64,000 bases of DNA from Nocardia panacis (GCF_003598715.1 NZ_QZFU01000018.1:1-64000); one strand, 5' to 3'; shown: positions 9,518-23,134, counted from the stretch's first letter. Translations and numbers: made by a program. Notes: generated by a model from the sequence alone, not told the origin.

Positions 9518-9561
9518 GGGTGAGCACCGGCTCAGGTCCTGAGCGGTTGTTCGGCACAAGG

Positions 9562-10563
9562 ATGAATGTGACGTTCGAATCACCGCCGCCCGGCGTGTCC
9601 GATGAGGTGCGGCTCGCACTGCGGGCCGCCGAGTTGTACCACCTGGAAGGGGCTACACAGGCGGAAATCGCGGCCAAGCTGGGTGTTTCGCGGCCCACGG
9701 CGGGGCGGCTCGTGTCCAGGGCGCGGGCTCAGGGCATGGTGCGGGTCGAGATCGGCATCACCGACGCGTGGCGTTTCGCCGTGCACACCGATCTGGAACA
9801 TGATCTGGAGAATCGGTTCGGACTCACCGAGGCAGTGGTGCTCGGCGAATCCGGCAGCGACGAGTCGCCGGGTGATTCGACGCTCGGCCGGGCGGCCGCC
9901 GCGCTGCTGGTGCGTCGGTTGCAGCGCAGCGACACCCTCGGCTTCACCTGGGGTCCGGAGACGGTCGCGATCGCGAAGTCCATGCGCGCCAAGTCGACTC
10001 GCTGTTCGGTGGTGGTGCAGTTGGACGGCGCGATGACCTCCATCGACTACCAGACCGGCGTCGACTACACGCTGGGTCGCTGTGCCGCGCTGTTGCAGGC
10101 CAGGCCCATCCGTCTGCACGCACCCCTCTACGCCGATCCTGGCACGGTGACGGCGCTGGCCGCGGATTCGGTGATCGGACAGGCGCTTTCGATCGGCGCG
10201 GCGGCGGGGGTGATGGTGTACGGGGTCGGCACGGTCGGCACCGCGACGACCCTGTTCGCGGGCAACTACCTCGATACGGCGGTCCTGGAGGAGTTGCGTC
10301 GTCTCGGCGCGGTCGGCGAGATCGGTGGCCGGTTCTTCGATGCCGAGGGCCGCGAGGTCGGCGGCACCCTGCCCGCCCGCACCGTCGGTGTCTCGCTCGC
10401 CGCCATCCGTGCCTGCCGCACCTCCGTGCTCGTCTCCGGCGGTGCGGGCAAACATGAGGCCATCCTCGGCGCGCTGCGCGGCGGCCTGGGGAAGATCCTC
10501 ATCACCGATGTGGAGTGCGCGCATTGGCTTCTTGGGCGTGATTCGCTGACTTCCCCGGTGTGA
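9562..10563 (+). CDS. SorC/DeoR-family sugar-binding transcriptional regulator
   Basis: This 333-residue protein has an N-terminal helix-turn-helix (about residues 15-50; ATQAEIAAKLGVSRPTAGRL) and a C-terminal SorC-type sugar-phosphate-binding domain. The latter shows LGFTWGPE, a GVGTVGTATT turn and the late DVECAHWLL segment that is typical of the family end. Such regulators repress sugar or polyol operons and are released by a phosphorylated sugar. No catabolic operon sits beside it, so the target is unknown. ATG 9562 is reported; GTG 9568 is an alternative that has AAGGA (9558-9562) at better spacing. Confidence 0.88.
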   Translation: MNVTFESPPPGVSDEVRLALRAAELYHLEGATQAEIAAKLGVSRPTAGRLVSRARAQGMVRVEIGITDAWRFAVHTDLEHDLENRFGLTEAVVLGESGSDESPGDSTLGRAAAALLVRRLQRSDTLGFTWGPETVAIAKSMRAKSTRCSVVVQLDGAMTSIDYQTGVDYTLGRCAALLQARPIRLHAPLYADPGTVTALAADSVIGQALSIGAAAGVMVYGVGTVGTATTLFAGNYLDTAVLEELRRLGAVGEIGGRFFDAEGREVGGTLPARTVGVSLAAIRACRTSVLVSGGAGKHEAILGALRGGLGKILITDVECAHWLLGRDSLTSPV

Positions 10564-10643
10564 CGTGTTCGGCTCTGTCGCTGATTTGGAGGGGATGTTC
10601 TAATTCGATCGAGAGCATCGTTCGAAATGGTGAGGAGCCGGGA

Positions 10644-11147
10644 ATGCTGGTGCGACAGCCGCCGGTTTGGGCGCAGTGGGCCGCGTGGGGGACGGTGTTG
10701 GCGGTGATTCCGTCGGCGGTGTGGCGGGTATCGGTCGGGTTGGGCGTGGATTTGGGTTGGAGCGATGAGCATCTGCGGTTGGAGCAGATCCCCGGCAGGG
10801 GCACCACGTATGTGATTCAGCTCTCGGTGCTTTCCATCGGCTGCGCGGCAATGACTTTCGCGTTGGTGCGGCCGTGGGGCGAGCGGTTTCCGAGATGGAT
10901 TCCGTGGCTGGGCGGCAGGCGGGTGTGGCCCGCTGTCCCGGCGACGGTGAGTCTGGCCGGTGGCCTCGCGGTGGCGGCGATCGTGGTGGTGAGTGCGCTG
11001 CGCTGGGACGGGGTCAGCGGGTTCGCGGACAATCCGCATTCCCCGTGGGCGAAGCTGATGATCGCCTGCTACGCACCCGCGGCGCTGTGGCCGATCCTGC
11101 TGTTCGCGGTCACCGGCGACTACATCAGGCGCCACCTCAGGGCCTAG
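10644..11147 (+). CDS. four-helix integral membrane protein
   Basis: This 167-residue protein has four hydrophobic segments (about 10-28, 47-68, 92-114 and 131-150) joined by short Arg-rich loops. I do not recognise a family. Start ATG 10644 is chosen because AGGAG (10633-10637) lies 6 nt upstream; the upstream frame to 10560 is not needed. It follows the SorC-type regulator by ~80 nt on the same strand, so co-transcription is possible but not shown. Confidence 0.72.
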   Translation: MLVRQPPVWAQWAAWGTVLAVIPSAVWRVSVGLGVDLGWSDEHLRLEQIPGRGTTYVIQLSVLSIGCAAMTFALVRPWGERFPRWIPWLGGRRVWPAVPATVSLAGGLAVAAIVVVSALRWDGVSGFADNPHSPWAKLMIACYAPAALWPILLFAVTGDYIRRHLRA

Positions 11148-11259
11148 TTTCCGACTGGGCGGGGGCCGTGAAAAACGGCAATTATCACAGTGACGAATGA
11201 AACCGCCGGTACGGCGCGCCTCCACCATAGGTTGAGGGTTTGCGGCCATCATCGGGGCC

Positions 11260-12471
11260 ATGAAGATGCTGGGTTTGTTGTCGAGAAACACCGAGGCGCT
11301 GCCAGGGGTGGCCGGGCCTGCCAGGGTTGATCGCAACACCCGGCGTCTGCTCAGGCGGGTCGGACCCGGCGATATCGTCGTGCTCGACGAGATGGATCTG
11401 GATCGGGTCACCGCCGACCGTCTGGTCGAGGCCGGGGTGGCCGCGGTGGTCAATACCTCGCCGTCGATTTCGGGCCGCTACCCCAATCTGGGGCCGGAAG
11501 TCTTGGCGGCCAATGGGATCGTGCTGCTGGACACGGTCAGCTCGGATGCCTTCAGCAAGATCAAGGACGGGGCGAAGGTCCGCTTGGACGAGGGTGTCGT
11601 CTATGCCGACAAGCTGACCAAGAAGGAGCCGGAGGTCCTGGTCGAGGGCATCGTGCTCACCGATTCGGCCATCGCCGAGCGGATGATCGAGGCCCGCAAT
11701 GGGCTGGCCGATCATCTGGAGGCGTTCGCGGGCAACACCATCGAGTTCATCAGGACCGAGAGCGCGCTGCTCATCGACGGGATCGGCGTGCCGGAACTGG
11801 ATCTCGAGATGAAGCACCGGCAGGTGGTCGTGGTGGCCGACGGGCCGGATCACGCCGACGATCTCAAGCGGCTCAAGCCATTCATCAAGGAGTACGCCCC
11901 GATCATGGTGGGTGTCGGTCGCGGCGCGGACACCCTGATGAAGCAGGGCTACAAACCCGATCTGATAGTGGGCGACCCGGACGAGATCACCACGGCCACT
12001 TTGAAATCGGGTGCCGAGATGATCCTGCCCGCCGACACCGACGGCCACGCCAGGGGTCTGGAGCGCATCCAGGATCTCGGTATCGGCGCGACCACCTTCC
12101 CGTCCTCGGGCGCGGCCGCCGATCTGGCGTTGCTGCTGGCCCACCATCACGGTGCGGCGCTGATCGTCACCGTCGGCGCGGCCGCCTCGCTGGACGACTT
12201 CTTCGATCGCGGTCGCCGCGACAGCAATCCGGCCACCTTCCTGACCCGCCTCAAACTGGGCACCAAGCTGATGGACGCCAAAGCCGTCGCCACGCTGTAT
12301 CGCAATCGGATGTCGGGCGCGGCCGTCGCGCTGGTGGTGCTGGCGGCGCTGGTCGCGGTGATCGTGGTGCTGCTCGCCTCCAAATCCGGCACCGATGTGC
12401 TGGACTGGGCCACCGGCATGTGGCATCGGGCCGAACATCTGGTGCAGCGGCTAGTCGAGCGAAAGCTATAG
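11260..12471 (+). CDS. steA: SteA-like putative cytokinetic ring protein
   Basis: This 403-residue cytoplasmic protein has a thiamin-pyrophosphokinase-like C-terminal domain (KPDLIVGDPDE, TFPSSGAAADLALLLA) and a single C-terminal transmembrane helix at about 350-370, followed by a short basic tail. Family and neighbours match Rv1697 / SteA of Corynebacterium glutamicum, which works with SteB in daughter-cell separation. It is followed after 8 nt by the mctB/steB gene. ATG 11260 is used; ATG 11266 is also possible. No clear ribosome site is visible. Confidence 0.9.
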   Translation: MKMLGLLSRNTEALPGVAGPARVDRNTRRLLRRVGPGDIVVLDEMDLDRVTADRLVEAGVAAVVNTSPSISGRYPNLGPEVLAANGIVLLDTVSSDAFSKIKDGAKVRLDEGVVYADKLTKKEPEVLVEGIVLTDSAIAERMIEARNGLADHLEAFAGNTIEFIRTESALLIDGIGVPELDLEMKHRQVVVVADGPDHADDLKRLKPFIKEYAPIMVGVGRGADTLMKQGYKPDLIVGDPDEITTATLKSGAEMILPADTDGHARGLERIQDLGIGATTFPSSGAAADLALLLAHHHGAALIVTVGAAASLDDFFDRGRRDSNPATFLTRLKLGTKLMDAKAVATLYRNRMSGAAVALVVLAALVAVIVVLLASKSGTDVLDWATGMWHRAEHLVQRLVERKL

Positions 12472-12479
12472 GGGCGCGG

Positions 12480-13424
12480 ATGATTTCGCTACGTCAGCAC
12501 GCCATCTCCATTGCCGCGATCTTCCTCGCCCTGGCCATCGGAGTGGTGCTGGGCTCTCAGACGCTGGCCGCCGATCTGCTCTCCGGGTTGCGGGCGGACA
12601 AATCCGATCTGCGGCAGCAAATCGATACCGCCACCGACCAGAATCGTCGGCTCGCCGATCAGCTCAACGCGGCCGACCGGTTCATCGCCTCCTCGTCGGG
12701 CCGCATCCTCGGCGGCACCCTGGCCGACCGCAGCGTGGTGGTGTTCACCGGGCCCGACGCCGATCCCGCCGACGTGGAGAGCGTGACCAAAGCGCTCGAG
12801 ACGGCCAATGCCGCCATCACCGGGAAGATCGCGCTCACCGATGCCATTCTGGACGCCACCGAGGGCGATCGACTGCGCACCAGCCTGACCAATGTCATAC
12901 CGTCCGGTGCGCAGTTGCGCACCGGCGCCGTCGACCAGGGCAGCCTCGCGGGCGACCTGCTCGGTGTGGCCCTGCTGCTGGATCCGGGCACCGCGCAACC
13001 GCGCAGCACCCCGCAGGAGCTGGGCCTGGTCCTGGAGACGCTGCGCGGCGGCGGTTTCCTCGCCTACGGCGACACCCCGGTGCGTCCGGCGCAGTTGGCG
13101 GTGGTGATCACCGGCAACGGCGCGAGATCCGGCGAGGGCAATCAGGGCGCGAATCTGGCCAGGTTCGCCGGTGCGCTGCGCGGCCGCGGCGCGGGTGTGG
13201 TGCTGGCCGGACGGGCGGGAGCGGCGGATATGCCGGGTCCGCTGGCGGTGGTGCGCTCGGAGGCCCCGCTGGCGGGCGCGGTGACCACCGTGGACAACCT
13301 CGATCGCGAGATCGGCCGGGTCACCGCGGTGCTCGGGTTGACCGAACAACTCGGCGGCGGCGCGGGGCGGTACGGCACGGCCGCGAAGGCGACCTCGCTC
13401 ACACTCGCCGCCGCGCCCCGCTGA
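12480..13424 (+). CDS. mctB: MctB/SteB family copper transporter / cell-separation protein
   Basis: This 314-residue protein has one N-terminal membrane anchor (about residues 8-28), a short coiled coil (about 38-65) and a secreted alpha/beta domain. It is the Rv1698 family, called MctB (copper efflux in mycobacteria) or SteB (partner of SteA in corynebacteria). The gene pair with steA supports the SteB role; which role dominates here cannot be read from sequence. ATG 12480 starts 8 nt after the steA stop with a GGGGCGCGG leader. Confidence 0.9.
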   Translation: MISLRQHAISIAAIFLALAIGVVLGSQTLAADLLSGLRADKSDLRQQIDTATDQNRRLADQLNAADRFIASSSGRILGGTLADRSVVVFTGPDADPADVESVTKALETANAAITGKIALTDAILDATEGDRLRTSLTNVIPSGAQLRTGAVDQGSLAGDLLGVALLLDPGTAQPRSTPQELGLVLETLRGGGFLAYGDTPVRPAQLAVVITGNGARSGEGNQGANLARFAGALRGRGAGVVLAGRAGAADMPGPLAVVRSEAPLAGAVTTVDNLDREIGRVTAVLGLTEQLGGGAGRYGTAAKATSLTLAAAPR

Positions 13425-13504
13425 TCGGCAAACCTCCGATGCCAGTCATCGGGCGGCAAACGCGCGTGGCGTTCGATCGCCACCCACCGCACGTGTTACC
13501 GTGA

Positions 13505-15234
<1,730 letters not shown>

Positions 15235-15235
<1 letters not shown>

Positions 15236-15882
15236 TGACCGAGCCCGGCAGCCACGACTTCGAGACCGTCGCCAGCGAGACCGTCTACAGCGGCGCGATT
15301 CTCGCGCTGCGCCTGGACCGGGTGGCCATGCCCGGCGCGAAGGTGGTCGAGCGGGAGGTCATCGAACATCACGCGGCGGTCGCCGTCGCGGCCGTCGACG
15401 GCGCGGACAATCTGGTGCTGATCCGCCAGTACCGGCATCCGGTGGGCGCGCGTCTGCTGGAACTGCCCGCGGGATTGCTCGACGTGCCCGGCGAGGACGC
15501 GCTCGACGCGGCCGCGCGGGAATTGGCCGAGGAGACCGGTCTGGCCGCGCGGGAGTGGTCGGTGCTGGTGGATGTGGCGCTCTCACCGGGTTTCACCGAT
15601 GAGGCGCTGCGCATCTACCTGGCCCGCGACCTGTTCGAGACGCATCGGCCCGAACCGGAATTCGAGGAGGCCGATCTGGAACTGGTGCGGATGCCGGTCG
15701 GTGCGGCGGTGCGGGCGGCGCTGGCGGGGGAGATCGCCAATGCCACGGCGGTGGCGGGGGTGCTCGCGCTGGCGGCGGCCCGCGCCGGGGACATCCCGCT
15801 GCGTCCCGCCGACGCGCCGTGGCCCGGTCAGCCGAGCACCTTCCTGCGACGCAAGGCGGCCGAACACGACGCGCGGGGCTGA
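15235..15882 (+). CDS. NUDIX hydrolase (ADP-ribose pyrophosphatase type, Rv1700)
   Basis: This 215-residue protein contains a full Nudix box at about 80-102 ([18 protein letters not shown] then AEETGL) that places the metal-binding glutamates in REL-x-EE. Upstream the [15 protein letters not shown] segment is typical of ADP-ribose pyrophosphatases. It likely hydrolyses ADP-ribose or a related nucleotide sugar. GTG 15235 overlaps the pyrG stop by one base, suggesting translational coupling. Confidence 0.92.
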
Positions 15883-15895
15883 CGGGGACCGGCCC

Positions 15896-16816
<921 letters not shown>

Positions 16817-17022
16817 TTCGAAACGGGTCCCGCGATGGCGCATTCGAGACTTCTCGGCGAATCACCGGAAAACTCGGTGTCGCGTGTCCGAGCGTGGATC
16901 TCGGCCTCGCGGGCGGTAGCGTCTACCGAGAGCTGGACCATACGAGCGCGAGGTCGGGCCTGATCGGTTTCGCTAGGCTCGGCGGGGCAACAGGCACAAC
17001 GTCGTCTAAGGAGCAGCGGATC

Positions 17023-17988
17023 GTGACTACAGCCGGAGCGGCGGAGCCGCCGATGGGTGCTGGTGCGCAGCCGCTTACGGGTCCCCAGAATCCGTACTCG
17101 GAGGCCGCGGCGGAGACGATGTGGTCGGGGGCGGATCTGCCCGCCGACGCCACGCTCGGCCCCACGGGCCGCCCGCTGCGCCTGGTGCCCGATCCGCGCC
17201 CGCTCGGCGAGCACGGCGAGGCGCAGATCATCGCCATGTGCAATCAGAAGGGCGGGGTCGGCAAGACCACCTCGACCATCAATCTCGGTGCGGCACTGGC
17301 CGAATACGGTCGGCGGGTGTTGCTGGTCGATCTGGATCCGCAGGGCGCGCTCTCGGCCGGGTTGGGGGTGGCGCACCACGACTTGGAATTCACCGTGCAC
17401 AACCTGCTCATCGGGTCCAAGATCGGCATCGATGACGTCCTCATGCACACCAGGGTCGACGGGATGGACCTGCTACCCAGCAATATCGACCTCTCGGCGG
17501 CCGAGATCCAGCTGGTCAACGAGGTCGGTCGGGAGCAGTCGCTGGGGCGGGCGTTGCGCTCGATCCGCAACAACTACGACTACGTGCTCATCGACTGCCA
17601 GCCTTCGCTGGGTCTGCTGACGGTCAACGCGCTGGCCTGCTCGGACGGGGTCATCATTCCCATGGAATGCGAGTACTTCTCGCTGCGCGGACTGGCCCTG
17701 CTCAACGACACCGTGGAGAAGGTGCGCGACCGGTTGAACCCGCGCCTGAGCCTCTACGGCATCGTGGTCACCATGTTCGACGCGCGACTGTTGCACTCGA
17801 GGCAGGTCATGGCGCGGGTGGTCGAGGTCTTCGGCGACCTGGTCTACGATTCGGCCATTTCCAGGACCGTGCGCTTTCCCGACGCCAGCGTCGCGGGGGA
17901 GCCGATCACCACGTGGGCCCCCAAATCCGGTGGGGCCGAGCAATATCGGGCGATGGCGCGCGAAGTCATCTTCCGTACGGGCCGGTGA
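17023..17988 (+). CDS. ParA family ATPase (Rv1708-type)
   Basis: This 321-residue ATPase has the deviant Walker A KGGVGKT (76-82), Walker A' [12 protein letters not shown] and the DCQPSLG motif of the ParA/Soj family. About 70 residues before the P-loop are extended and Pro/Gly-rich. Start GTG 17023 has AAGGAG (17008-17013) upstream. It is not next to parB. Instead it precedes scpA and overlaps it by 4 nt, so it probably serves condensin loading or chromosome organisation, as the mycobacterial counterpart at this position may; that role is inferred. The 206-nt gap upstream probably contains the promoter. Confidence 0.93.
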   Translation: MTTAGAAEPPMGAGAQPLTGPQNPYSEAAAETMWSGADLPADATLGPTGRPLRLVPDPRPLGEHGEAQIIAMCNQKGGVGKTTSTINLGAALAEYGRRVLLVDLDPQGALSAGLGVAHHDLEFTVHNLLIGSKIGIDDVLMHTRVDGMDLLPSNIDLSAAEIQLVNEVGREQSLGRALRSIRNNYDYVLIDCQPSLGLLTVNALACSDGVIIPMECEYFSLRGLALLNDTVEKVRDRLNPRLSLYGIVVTMFDARLLHSRQVMARVVEVFGDLVYDSAISRTVRFPDASVAGEPITTWAPKSGGAEQYRAMAREVIFRTGR

Positions 17989-18884
17989 TCGGCCCGCCCG
18001 CGACCGCGCCGGAGAGCACAACCGAATCGGATGTTGCCGGACCTGCTGCGGGGCAGGAGGATTCGGCCGCGTCGAGCGGATTCCAGTTGCGCCTGAGCAA
18101 CTTCCAGGGGCCGTTCGATCTGCTGTTGCAGTTGATCAGCTCGCGCAAACTCGATGTCACCGAGATCGCCCTGCATCAGGTGACCGACGAATTCATCGCC
18201 TACACCAAGGCTTTGACCGCGAGCCTGGCCACCGAGCAGAAACTGCGCGCGGACAAGATCCTGGACCAGACCACCGAATTCCTGGTCGTCGCGGCGACAC
18301 TGCTCGATCTGAAAGCGGCCCGACTGCTGCCCTCGGGCGAGGTGACCGACGTCGAGGACCTGGAATTGCTCGAGGCGCGCGACCTGCTCTTCGCCCGACT
18401 GCTGCAATATCGGGCCTTCAAACAGGTGGCCGAACTGCTCGGTGAGCTCGAGGCCGCCGCCCTGCGCCGCTACCCGCGCGCGGTCGGACTCGAGGAGCGC
18501 TACCTCGACCTGCTGCCCGAGGTCACCCTGGGGGTGGACGCCGCGGCTTTCGCCGATATCGCCGCCGCCGCGTTCCGGCCGCGCCCGGTGCGCAAGGTCG
18601 GTCTCGACCACCTGCACAATCACGAGATCTCCATCGCCGAACAGGCCGCGCTGGTGCTGGAGCGACTCAAACAGCGCGGGGAGGGCGGCTGGACCACCTT
18701 CGCCGAACTCGTCGTCGACTGCGCGACCCCGATCGAGATCGTGGCCCGCTTCCTGGCGCTGCTCGAGCTGTATCGGGGCAAGACCATCGAATTCGATCAG
18801 CCCGATCCGCTCGGGCCGCTCGCCGTCAGTTGGCTCGGCGACGCGGCGGCCCAACCGGTGACCATCGAGGAGGACTACGGATGA
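17985..18884 (+). CDS. scpA: segregation and condensation protein A (kleisin)
   Basis: This 299-residue kleisin has the signature N-terminal [14 protein letters not shown] and [12 protein letters not shown] helices and a C-terminal winged-helix region that contacts the SMC head. About 30 disordered residues precede the fold. ScpA bridges SMC heads in bacterial condensin with ScpB. GTG 17985 overlaps the ParA stop (GTGA), and its own TGA overlaps the scpB ATG. Confidence 0.95.
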   Translation: MIGPPATAPESTTESDVAGPAAGQEDSAASSGFQLRLSNFQGPFDLLLQLISSRKLDVTEIALHQVTDEFIAYTKALTASLATEQKLRADKILDQTTEFLVVAATLLDLKAARLLPSGEVTDVEDLELLEARDLLFARLLQYRAFKQVAELLGELEAAALRRYPRAVGLEERYLDLLPEVTLGVDAAAFADIAAAAFRPRPVRKVGLDHLHNHEISIAEQAALVLERLKQRGEGGWTTFAELVVDCATPIEIVARFLALLELYRGKTIEFDQPDPLGPLAVSWLGDAAAQPVTIEEDYG

Positions 18885-19579
18885 CCGAGGTGACGGCCAA
18901 CGGGAGCACCCCGGTGGATCTCGACCCGCCCGAGCCGGCCGAACACACCTCCGAACCGCTCGGTGACGAAGAATTCCGGGCCGCGCTCGAGGCCGTGCTG
19001 CTTGTGGTGGACGCCCCGGCCTCCGTCGAACAGCTCGCCGCGGCGGTGGCGGACAGCACTGTCAGGGTGCAGCGCGCGCTGCGCGCGATGTCGGCCGAAC
19101 TGACCGCCAAAGGCAGCGGTATCGACCTGCGTTTCGTCGGGGACGGGTGGCGCTTCTATACTCGCACCGAGTACGCGCCGTATGTGGAACGCATGTTGCT
19201 CGACGGCACCCGCTCGAAACTGACCAGGGCGGCACTGGAGACACTGGCGGTGGTCGCCTACCGCCAACCGGTGACCAGAACCAGGGTCAGCGCGGTGCGC
19301 GGCGTCAATGTCGACGGCGTGATGCGCACACTGCTCGCCAGGGGCCTGATCGCCGAGGCGGGCACCGACCCCGACAGCAATGGGACGCTCTATAGCACCA
19401 CCGAACTGTTCCTGGAACGGATCGGCCTGGCTTCGCTGAGCGACCTGCCTGCCCTGGCACCCTTGTTGCCGGGAGTCGACCTGATCGATGAGATCAATGA
19501 GAGCCTGGAGACGGATCCCCGATACACCAGGCTGCGGAAACCCGCCGAGACCGATCTCGATCTCGGCACCGAGGATTAG
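18881..19579 (+). CDS. scpB: segregation and condensation protein B
   Basis: This 232-residue protein consists of two winged-helix domains. The ScpB hallmarks TRAALETLAVVAYRQPVTR and RGLIAEAG are present, with a flexible acidic N-terminus and a charged C-terminal tail. It binds ScpA in the condensin complex. ATG 18881 overlaps the scpA stop (ATGA), so translation is coupled. The next gene, rluB, begins 11 nt after its stop. Confidence 0.95.
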   Translation: MTEVTANGSTPVDLDPPEPAEHTSEPLGDEEFRAALEAVLLVVDAPASVEQLAAAVADSTVRVQRALRAMSAELTAKGSGIDLRFVGDGWRFYTRTEYAPYVERMLLDGTRSKLTRAALETLAVVAYRQPVTRTRVSAVRGVNVDGVMRTLLARGLIAEAGTDPDSNGTLYSTTELFLERIGLASLSDLPALAPLLPGVDLIDEINESLETDPRYTRLRKPAETDLDLGTED

Positions 19580-19590
19580 ACGAAGGACAG

Positions 19591-20946
19591 ATGAATACGC
19601 CCGCTCGCCGAGATGGCACACCGGATCGTAGAAAACAGCCCACACGGGGCGGCGCCAGTCGCACCGCGGGCACCAGTCGCGGCGCACGCGCCGCGCAACG
19701 GGGGAATACCGATTGGGAGCGCGGCGCTCGGCGCGGCGAGGGCGCGCCACAGCGCGATTCGACCCGCCGGGGGAGCGGGTCCTGGTCGGACGCACCTGCC
19801 GGGAGCGGTTCGCGCTGGTCCGACGGGCCGCGCGGCAGGGGGGACGCGCCCCGTCGCGACGAGGCGTCGCGCTGGTCGGACGCGCCGCGCGGACGGGATT
19901 CGCGGCGCGGGGACGCACCGCGTCGCGACGACGAGTCCCGCTGGGCGGGCACCCCGCGCGGGAAGGATTCGCGCCGGGGCGATGGGCCGCGTCGGGAGGA
20001 AGGTCCCCGCCGGTCGGATGCGCCGCGCGGGAAGGATCCGCGCCGCGGCGAGTCCGTGCGTCGCGCAGGCGATCCCACTCCCGCCCGCAAGGCGAACTCA
20101 CCCAAGCCGCAGCGCCGGACCGCGCAGCCGGTGGTCCTCAGCAATGCCAAACTGACCAAGCATCAGCATGTCGATACCCCCGAGGGCGGGCACACCAAGC
20201 TGCCATGGGGTGAGGGCGAGCGATTGCAGAAGGTGCTGGCCAAGGCCGGTGTCGCCTCGCGGCGCGCCGCCGAGGAGATGATCGCGCAGGGCCGGGTCGA
20301 GGTCGACGGCGCGATCGTCACCGAACAGGGCCTGCGCATCGATCCCGATCACGCCGTGGTCCGCGTCGACGGCGCACGCGTGGTCATCCGCGAGGAACTG
20401 GTGCACCTGGCGCTGAACAAGCCCAAGGGCTGGCAGTCGACCATGTCCGACGATCTGGGACGGCCCTGTGTCGGCGATATCGTCGCCGAGCGGGTCATGG
20501 CCGGGCAGCGGCTGTTCCACGTCGGCCGCCTCGACGCCGACACCGAGGGTCTGCTGCTGCTCACCAATGACGGTGACCTGGCCCATCGACTCATGCACCC
20601 GTCCTACGAGGTGTCCAAGACCTACCTGGCCACGGTCAACGGCGAGGTCAATGCCAAGAGCGTGGGCAGGCGGCTGCGCGACGGGGTGGAGTTGGAGGAC
20701 GGTCCCGCGCGCGTGGACAAGTTCCAGGTGCTCGAACTCGGTGAGGGTCGCTCGCTGGTGAAACTGGTCCTGCACGAGGGCCGCAAGCACATCGTGCGCC
20801 GCCTGCTGGACGCGGTCGGTCATCCGGTCGTGCGGCTGGTGCGCACCAATATCGGTCCGGTCGTGCTCGGCGATCAGCGGCCCGGCACGCTGCGGGTGCT
20901 CGGCCGCGACGAAGTCGGCAAACTGTATGAGGCGGTGTCGCTGTGA
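19591..20946 (+). CDS. rluB: 23S rRNA pseudouridine synthase RluB-type with ~200-residue Arg/Asp/Gly-rich N-terminus
   Basis: This 451-residue protein has a disordered N-terminal arm (about 1-200) built from repeated short motifs such as [13 protein letters not shown] and RRDxxSR. An S4 RNA-binding domain follows from residue ~210 ([18 protein letters not shown]), then an RsuA/RluB-type catalytic domain with D315 in GRLDADTEG and [10 protein letters not shown]. The family isomerises a uridine in 23S rRNA helix 89. The arm is much longer than usual and echoes the one on the first TPR protein of the window. AAGGA precedes ATG 19591. The stop overlaps cmk. Confidence 0.94.
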   Translation: MNTPARRDGTPDRRKQPTRGGASRTAGTSRGARAAQRGNTDWERGARRGEGAPQRDSTRRGSGSWSDAPAGSGSRWSDGPRGRGDAPRRDEASRWSDAPRGRDSRRGDAPRRDDESRWAGTPRGKDSRRGDGPRREEGPRRSDAPRGKDPRRGESVRRAGDPTPARKANSPKPQRRTAQPVVLSNAKLTKHQHVDTPEGGHTKLPWGEGERLQKVLAKAGVASRRAAEEMIAQGRVEVDGAIVTEQGLRIDPDHAVVRVDGARVVIREELVHLALNKPKGWQSTMSDDLGRPCVGDIVAERVMAGQRLFHVGRLDADTEGLLLLTNDGDLAHRLMHPSYEVSKTYLATVNGEVNAKSVGRRLRDGVELEDGPARVDKFQVLELGEGRSLVKLVLHEGRKHIVRRLLDAVGHPVVRLVRTNIGPVVLGDQRPGTLRVLGRDEVGKLYEAVSL

Positions 20947-21719
20947 GCGGTGTGGAAAGTCCGGTACGGCCATTCGGCGGGCAGGAGCGCGGCGACATGG
21001 AAGATGGGACACGCAGTCTGTCCGGCTCGTCGCCGCTGGTCGTCGCGATGGACGGTCCGTCGGGGACAGGTAAGTCCAGCGTCTCGCGGCTGCTGGCGGC
21101 CCGGCTCGGCGCCCGCTATCTCGACACCGGCGCCATGTACCGGGTGGCGACGCTGCGCGTGCTGCGCGCGGGGATCGATCCGACCGATACGGCGGCCATC
21201 GCCGCCGCGGTCAAGGAGTTGCCGCTGAATATCGGCACCGATCCCGGTCGCGAACTGATCGAACTCGACGGTGAGGATGTGGCCGCCGAGATCCGCGGCG
21301 GCGCGGTCACCAAGGCGGTCTCGGCGGTGTCGGCGGTGCCCGAGGTGCGCGACCTGCTCGTCGGACTGCAGCGCGAGATCGCGTTGGCGGCCGGGCGGAT
21401 CGTGGTGGAGGGTCGCGATATCGGCACCGTGGTGCTGCCCGCGGCCGACGCCAAGATCTATCTCACCGCCTCGGCGGCGGCGCGCGCGCACCGCCGCAAC
21501 CAACAGAACATCGCCGAGGGACGCGGCGACGACTACGCGGCGGTCCTGGCCGACGTGCAGCGCCGCGACACCCTCGACTCCACCCGCAAGGTCTCGCCGC
21601 TGCGCCCGGCCGAGGACGCGGTGCTGGTCGATACCAGCGAACTGACCAGGGATCAGGTCATCGACGAGCTGTATTCCGTGGTGGCGCGCCAGATTTCTGC
21701 GGCAGGAGAGGCCCGATGA
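20943..21719 (+). CDS. cmk: cytidylate kinase
   Basis: This 258-residue (d)CMP kinase has the P-loop GPSGTGKSS near residue 38, [17 protein letters not shown] and the late ARAHRR segment of the family. GTG 20943 overlaps the rluB stop (GTGA). An alternative start at ATG 20997, preceded by AGGAG, would remove 18 non-conserved residues. Its stop overlaps the der ATG. Confidence 0.95.
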   Translation: MSGVESPVRPFGGQERGDMEDGTRSLSGSSPLVVAMDGPSGTGKSSVSRLLAARLGARYLDTGAMYRVATLRVLRAGIDPTDTAAIAAAVKELPLNIGTDPGRELIELDGEDVAAEIRGGAVTKAVSAVSAVPEVRDLLVGLQREIALAAGRIVVEGRDIGTVVLPAADAKIYLTASAAARAHRRNQQNIAEGRGDDYAAVLADVQRRDTLDSTRKVSPLRPAEDAVLVDTSELTRDQVIDELYSVVARQISAAGEAR

Positions 21720-23134
21720 CCGAGGACGTATTGGCGGGCGACGGCGTCTGGAGCGACGAATCCGATTGGGAGATCACCGATCTGGCGGGTGAGCACGAGG
21801 GCGAGGAGCAGTTGGCCATGCCGACCCTCGCCGTCGTCGGTCGCCCGAATGTCGGGAAATCGACACTGGTGAACCGGATTCTGGGCAGGCGCGAGGCCGT
21901 CGTGGAGGATATTCCCGGCGTGACGCGCGACCGCGTCTCCTACGAGGCGAACTGGTCGGGCCGCCGCTTCTGGGTGCAGGACACCGGTGGTTGGGAACCC
22001 GACGCCAAGGGGTTGCAGCAGTCGGTGGCGCGCCAGGCCGAACTGGCCATGCGCACCGCCGACGCCATCCTGCTGGTGGTCGATGCCGTGGTCGGCGCGA
22101 CCGCCACCGACGAGGCCGCGGTGAAGATGCTGCGGCGCAGCAAGATTCCGGTCATTCTGGTGGCCAACAAGGTCGACGATCAGCGGGTGGAGTCCGAGGC
22201 GGCAGGGTTGTGGTCGCTCGGGCTCGGTGAGCCGCGCATGGTCAGCGCCGCGCATGGTCGCGGCACCGGCGATCTGCTCGACGATGTGCTCGCGGCGCTG
22301 CCGGAAACTCCGCGCGAGGGCGCGGGCGCGCCCGGACCGCGCCGGGTCGCGCTGGTCGGTAAACCCAATGTCGGCAAATCCAGTCTGCTGAACAAACTTT
22401 CCGGCGATGAGCGGTCGGTCGTGCACGATGTGGCGGGAACGACCGTCGACCCGGTCGACTCCCTGGTCGAATTGGGCGGCAAGGTCTGGAAATTCGTGGA
22501 CACCGCGGGCCTGCGTCGAAAGGTGGCCAACGCCAGCGGAACCGAGTTCTACGCCTCGCTGCGCACCAAGTCGGCGCTGGAGGCCTCCGAGGTGGCGATC
22601 ATGCTGATCGACGCAGGCCAGCCCATCACCGAACAGGATCTGCGGGTCATCAGCCTGGTCGCGGATTCCGGGCGGGCGCTGGTGCTGGCCTTCAACAAAT
22701 GGGATCTGGTCGACGAGGACCGGCGCTACCAGTTGGAAAAGGAGGTCGACCGCGACCTGATCCGGGTGCCGTGGGCGCAGCGGGTCAATATCTCCGCCCA
22801 CACCGGTCGCGCCGTCCAGAAGCTGGTTCCCGCAATGGAAACCGCGCTCGAATCCTGGGACAAGCGGATCTCGACCGGCCGCTTGAACACCTGGCTCAAG
22901 GAGGTGGTGGCTGCCACGCCGCCGCCCATGCGCGGCGGCAGGTTGCCGCGCGTCCTGTTCGCCACCCAGGCCGGGACGCGGCCGCCGACCTTCGTGCTGT
23001 TCACCACCGGATTCCTGGAGGCCGGATACCGGCGCTTCCTGGAGCGGCGATTGCGCGAGGAGTTCGGATTCGACGGGTCACCGGTGCGGATCTCGGTGCG
23101 GGTGCGCGAGAAGCGGGACCGGACAAAGAAATAA
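21716..23134 (+). CDS. der: ribosome biogenesis GTPase Der (EngA)
   Basis: This 472-residue protein has two tandem GTPase domains, with P-loops GRPNVGKST and GKPNVGKSS, switch-II DTGGWE and DTAGLR, and NKVD and NKWD specificity motifs. A KH-like domain ends the protein. An acidic ~35-residue N-terminal extension precedes the first G domain, as in other actinobacteria. Der is needed for assembly of the 50S subunit. ATG 21716 overlaps the cmk stop. A terminator follows 11 nt after the stop and ends the conserved block. Confidence 0.96.
   Translation: MTEDVLAGDGVWSDESDWEITDLAGEHEGEEQLAMPTLAVVGRPNVGKSTLVNRILGRREAVVEDIPGVTRDRVSYEANWSGRRFWVQDTGGWEPDAKGLQQSVARQAELAMRTADAILLVVDAVVGATATDEAAVKMLRRSKIPVILVANKVDDQRVESEAAGLWSLGLGEPRMVSAAHGRGTGDLLDDVLAALPETPREGAGAPGPRRVALVGKPNVGKSSLLNKLSGDERSVVHDVAGTTVDPVDSLVELGGKVWKFVDTAGLRRKVANASGTEFYASLRTKSALEASEVAIMLIDAGQPITEQDLRVISLVADSGRALVLAFNKWDLVDEDRRYQLEKEVDRDLIRVPWAQRVNISAHTGRAVQKLVPAMETALESWDKRISTGRLNTWLKEVVAATPPPMRGGRLPRVLFATQAGTRPPTFVLFTTGFLEAGYRRFLERRLREEFGFDGSPVRISVRVREKRDRTKK

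Noticed and set aside
17023..17988. ParA-like gene as the origin-proximal chromosomal parA
   Set aside because: There is no parB next to it, and its context (xerD upstream, scpA/scpB downstream) matches the separate Rv1708-type gene.
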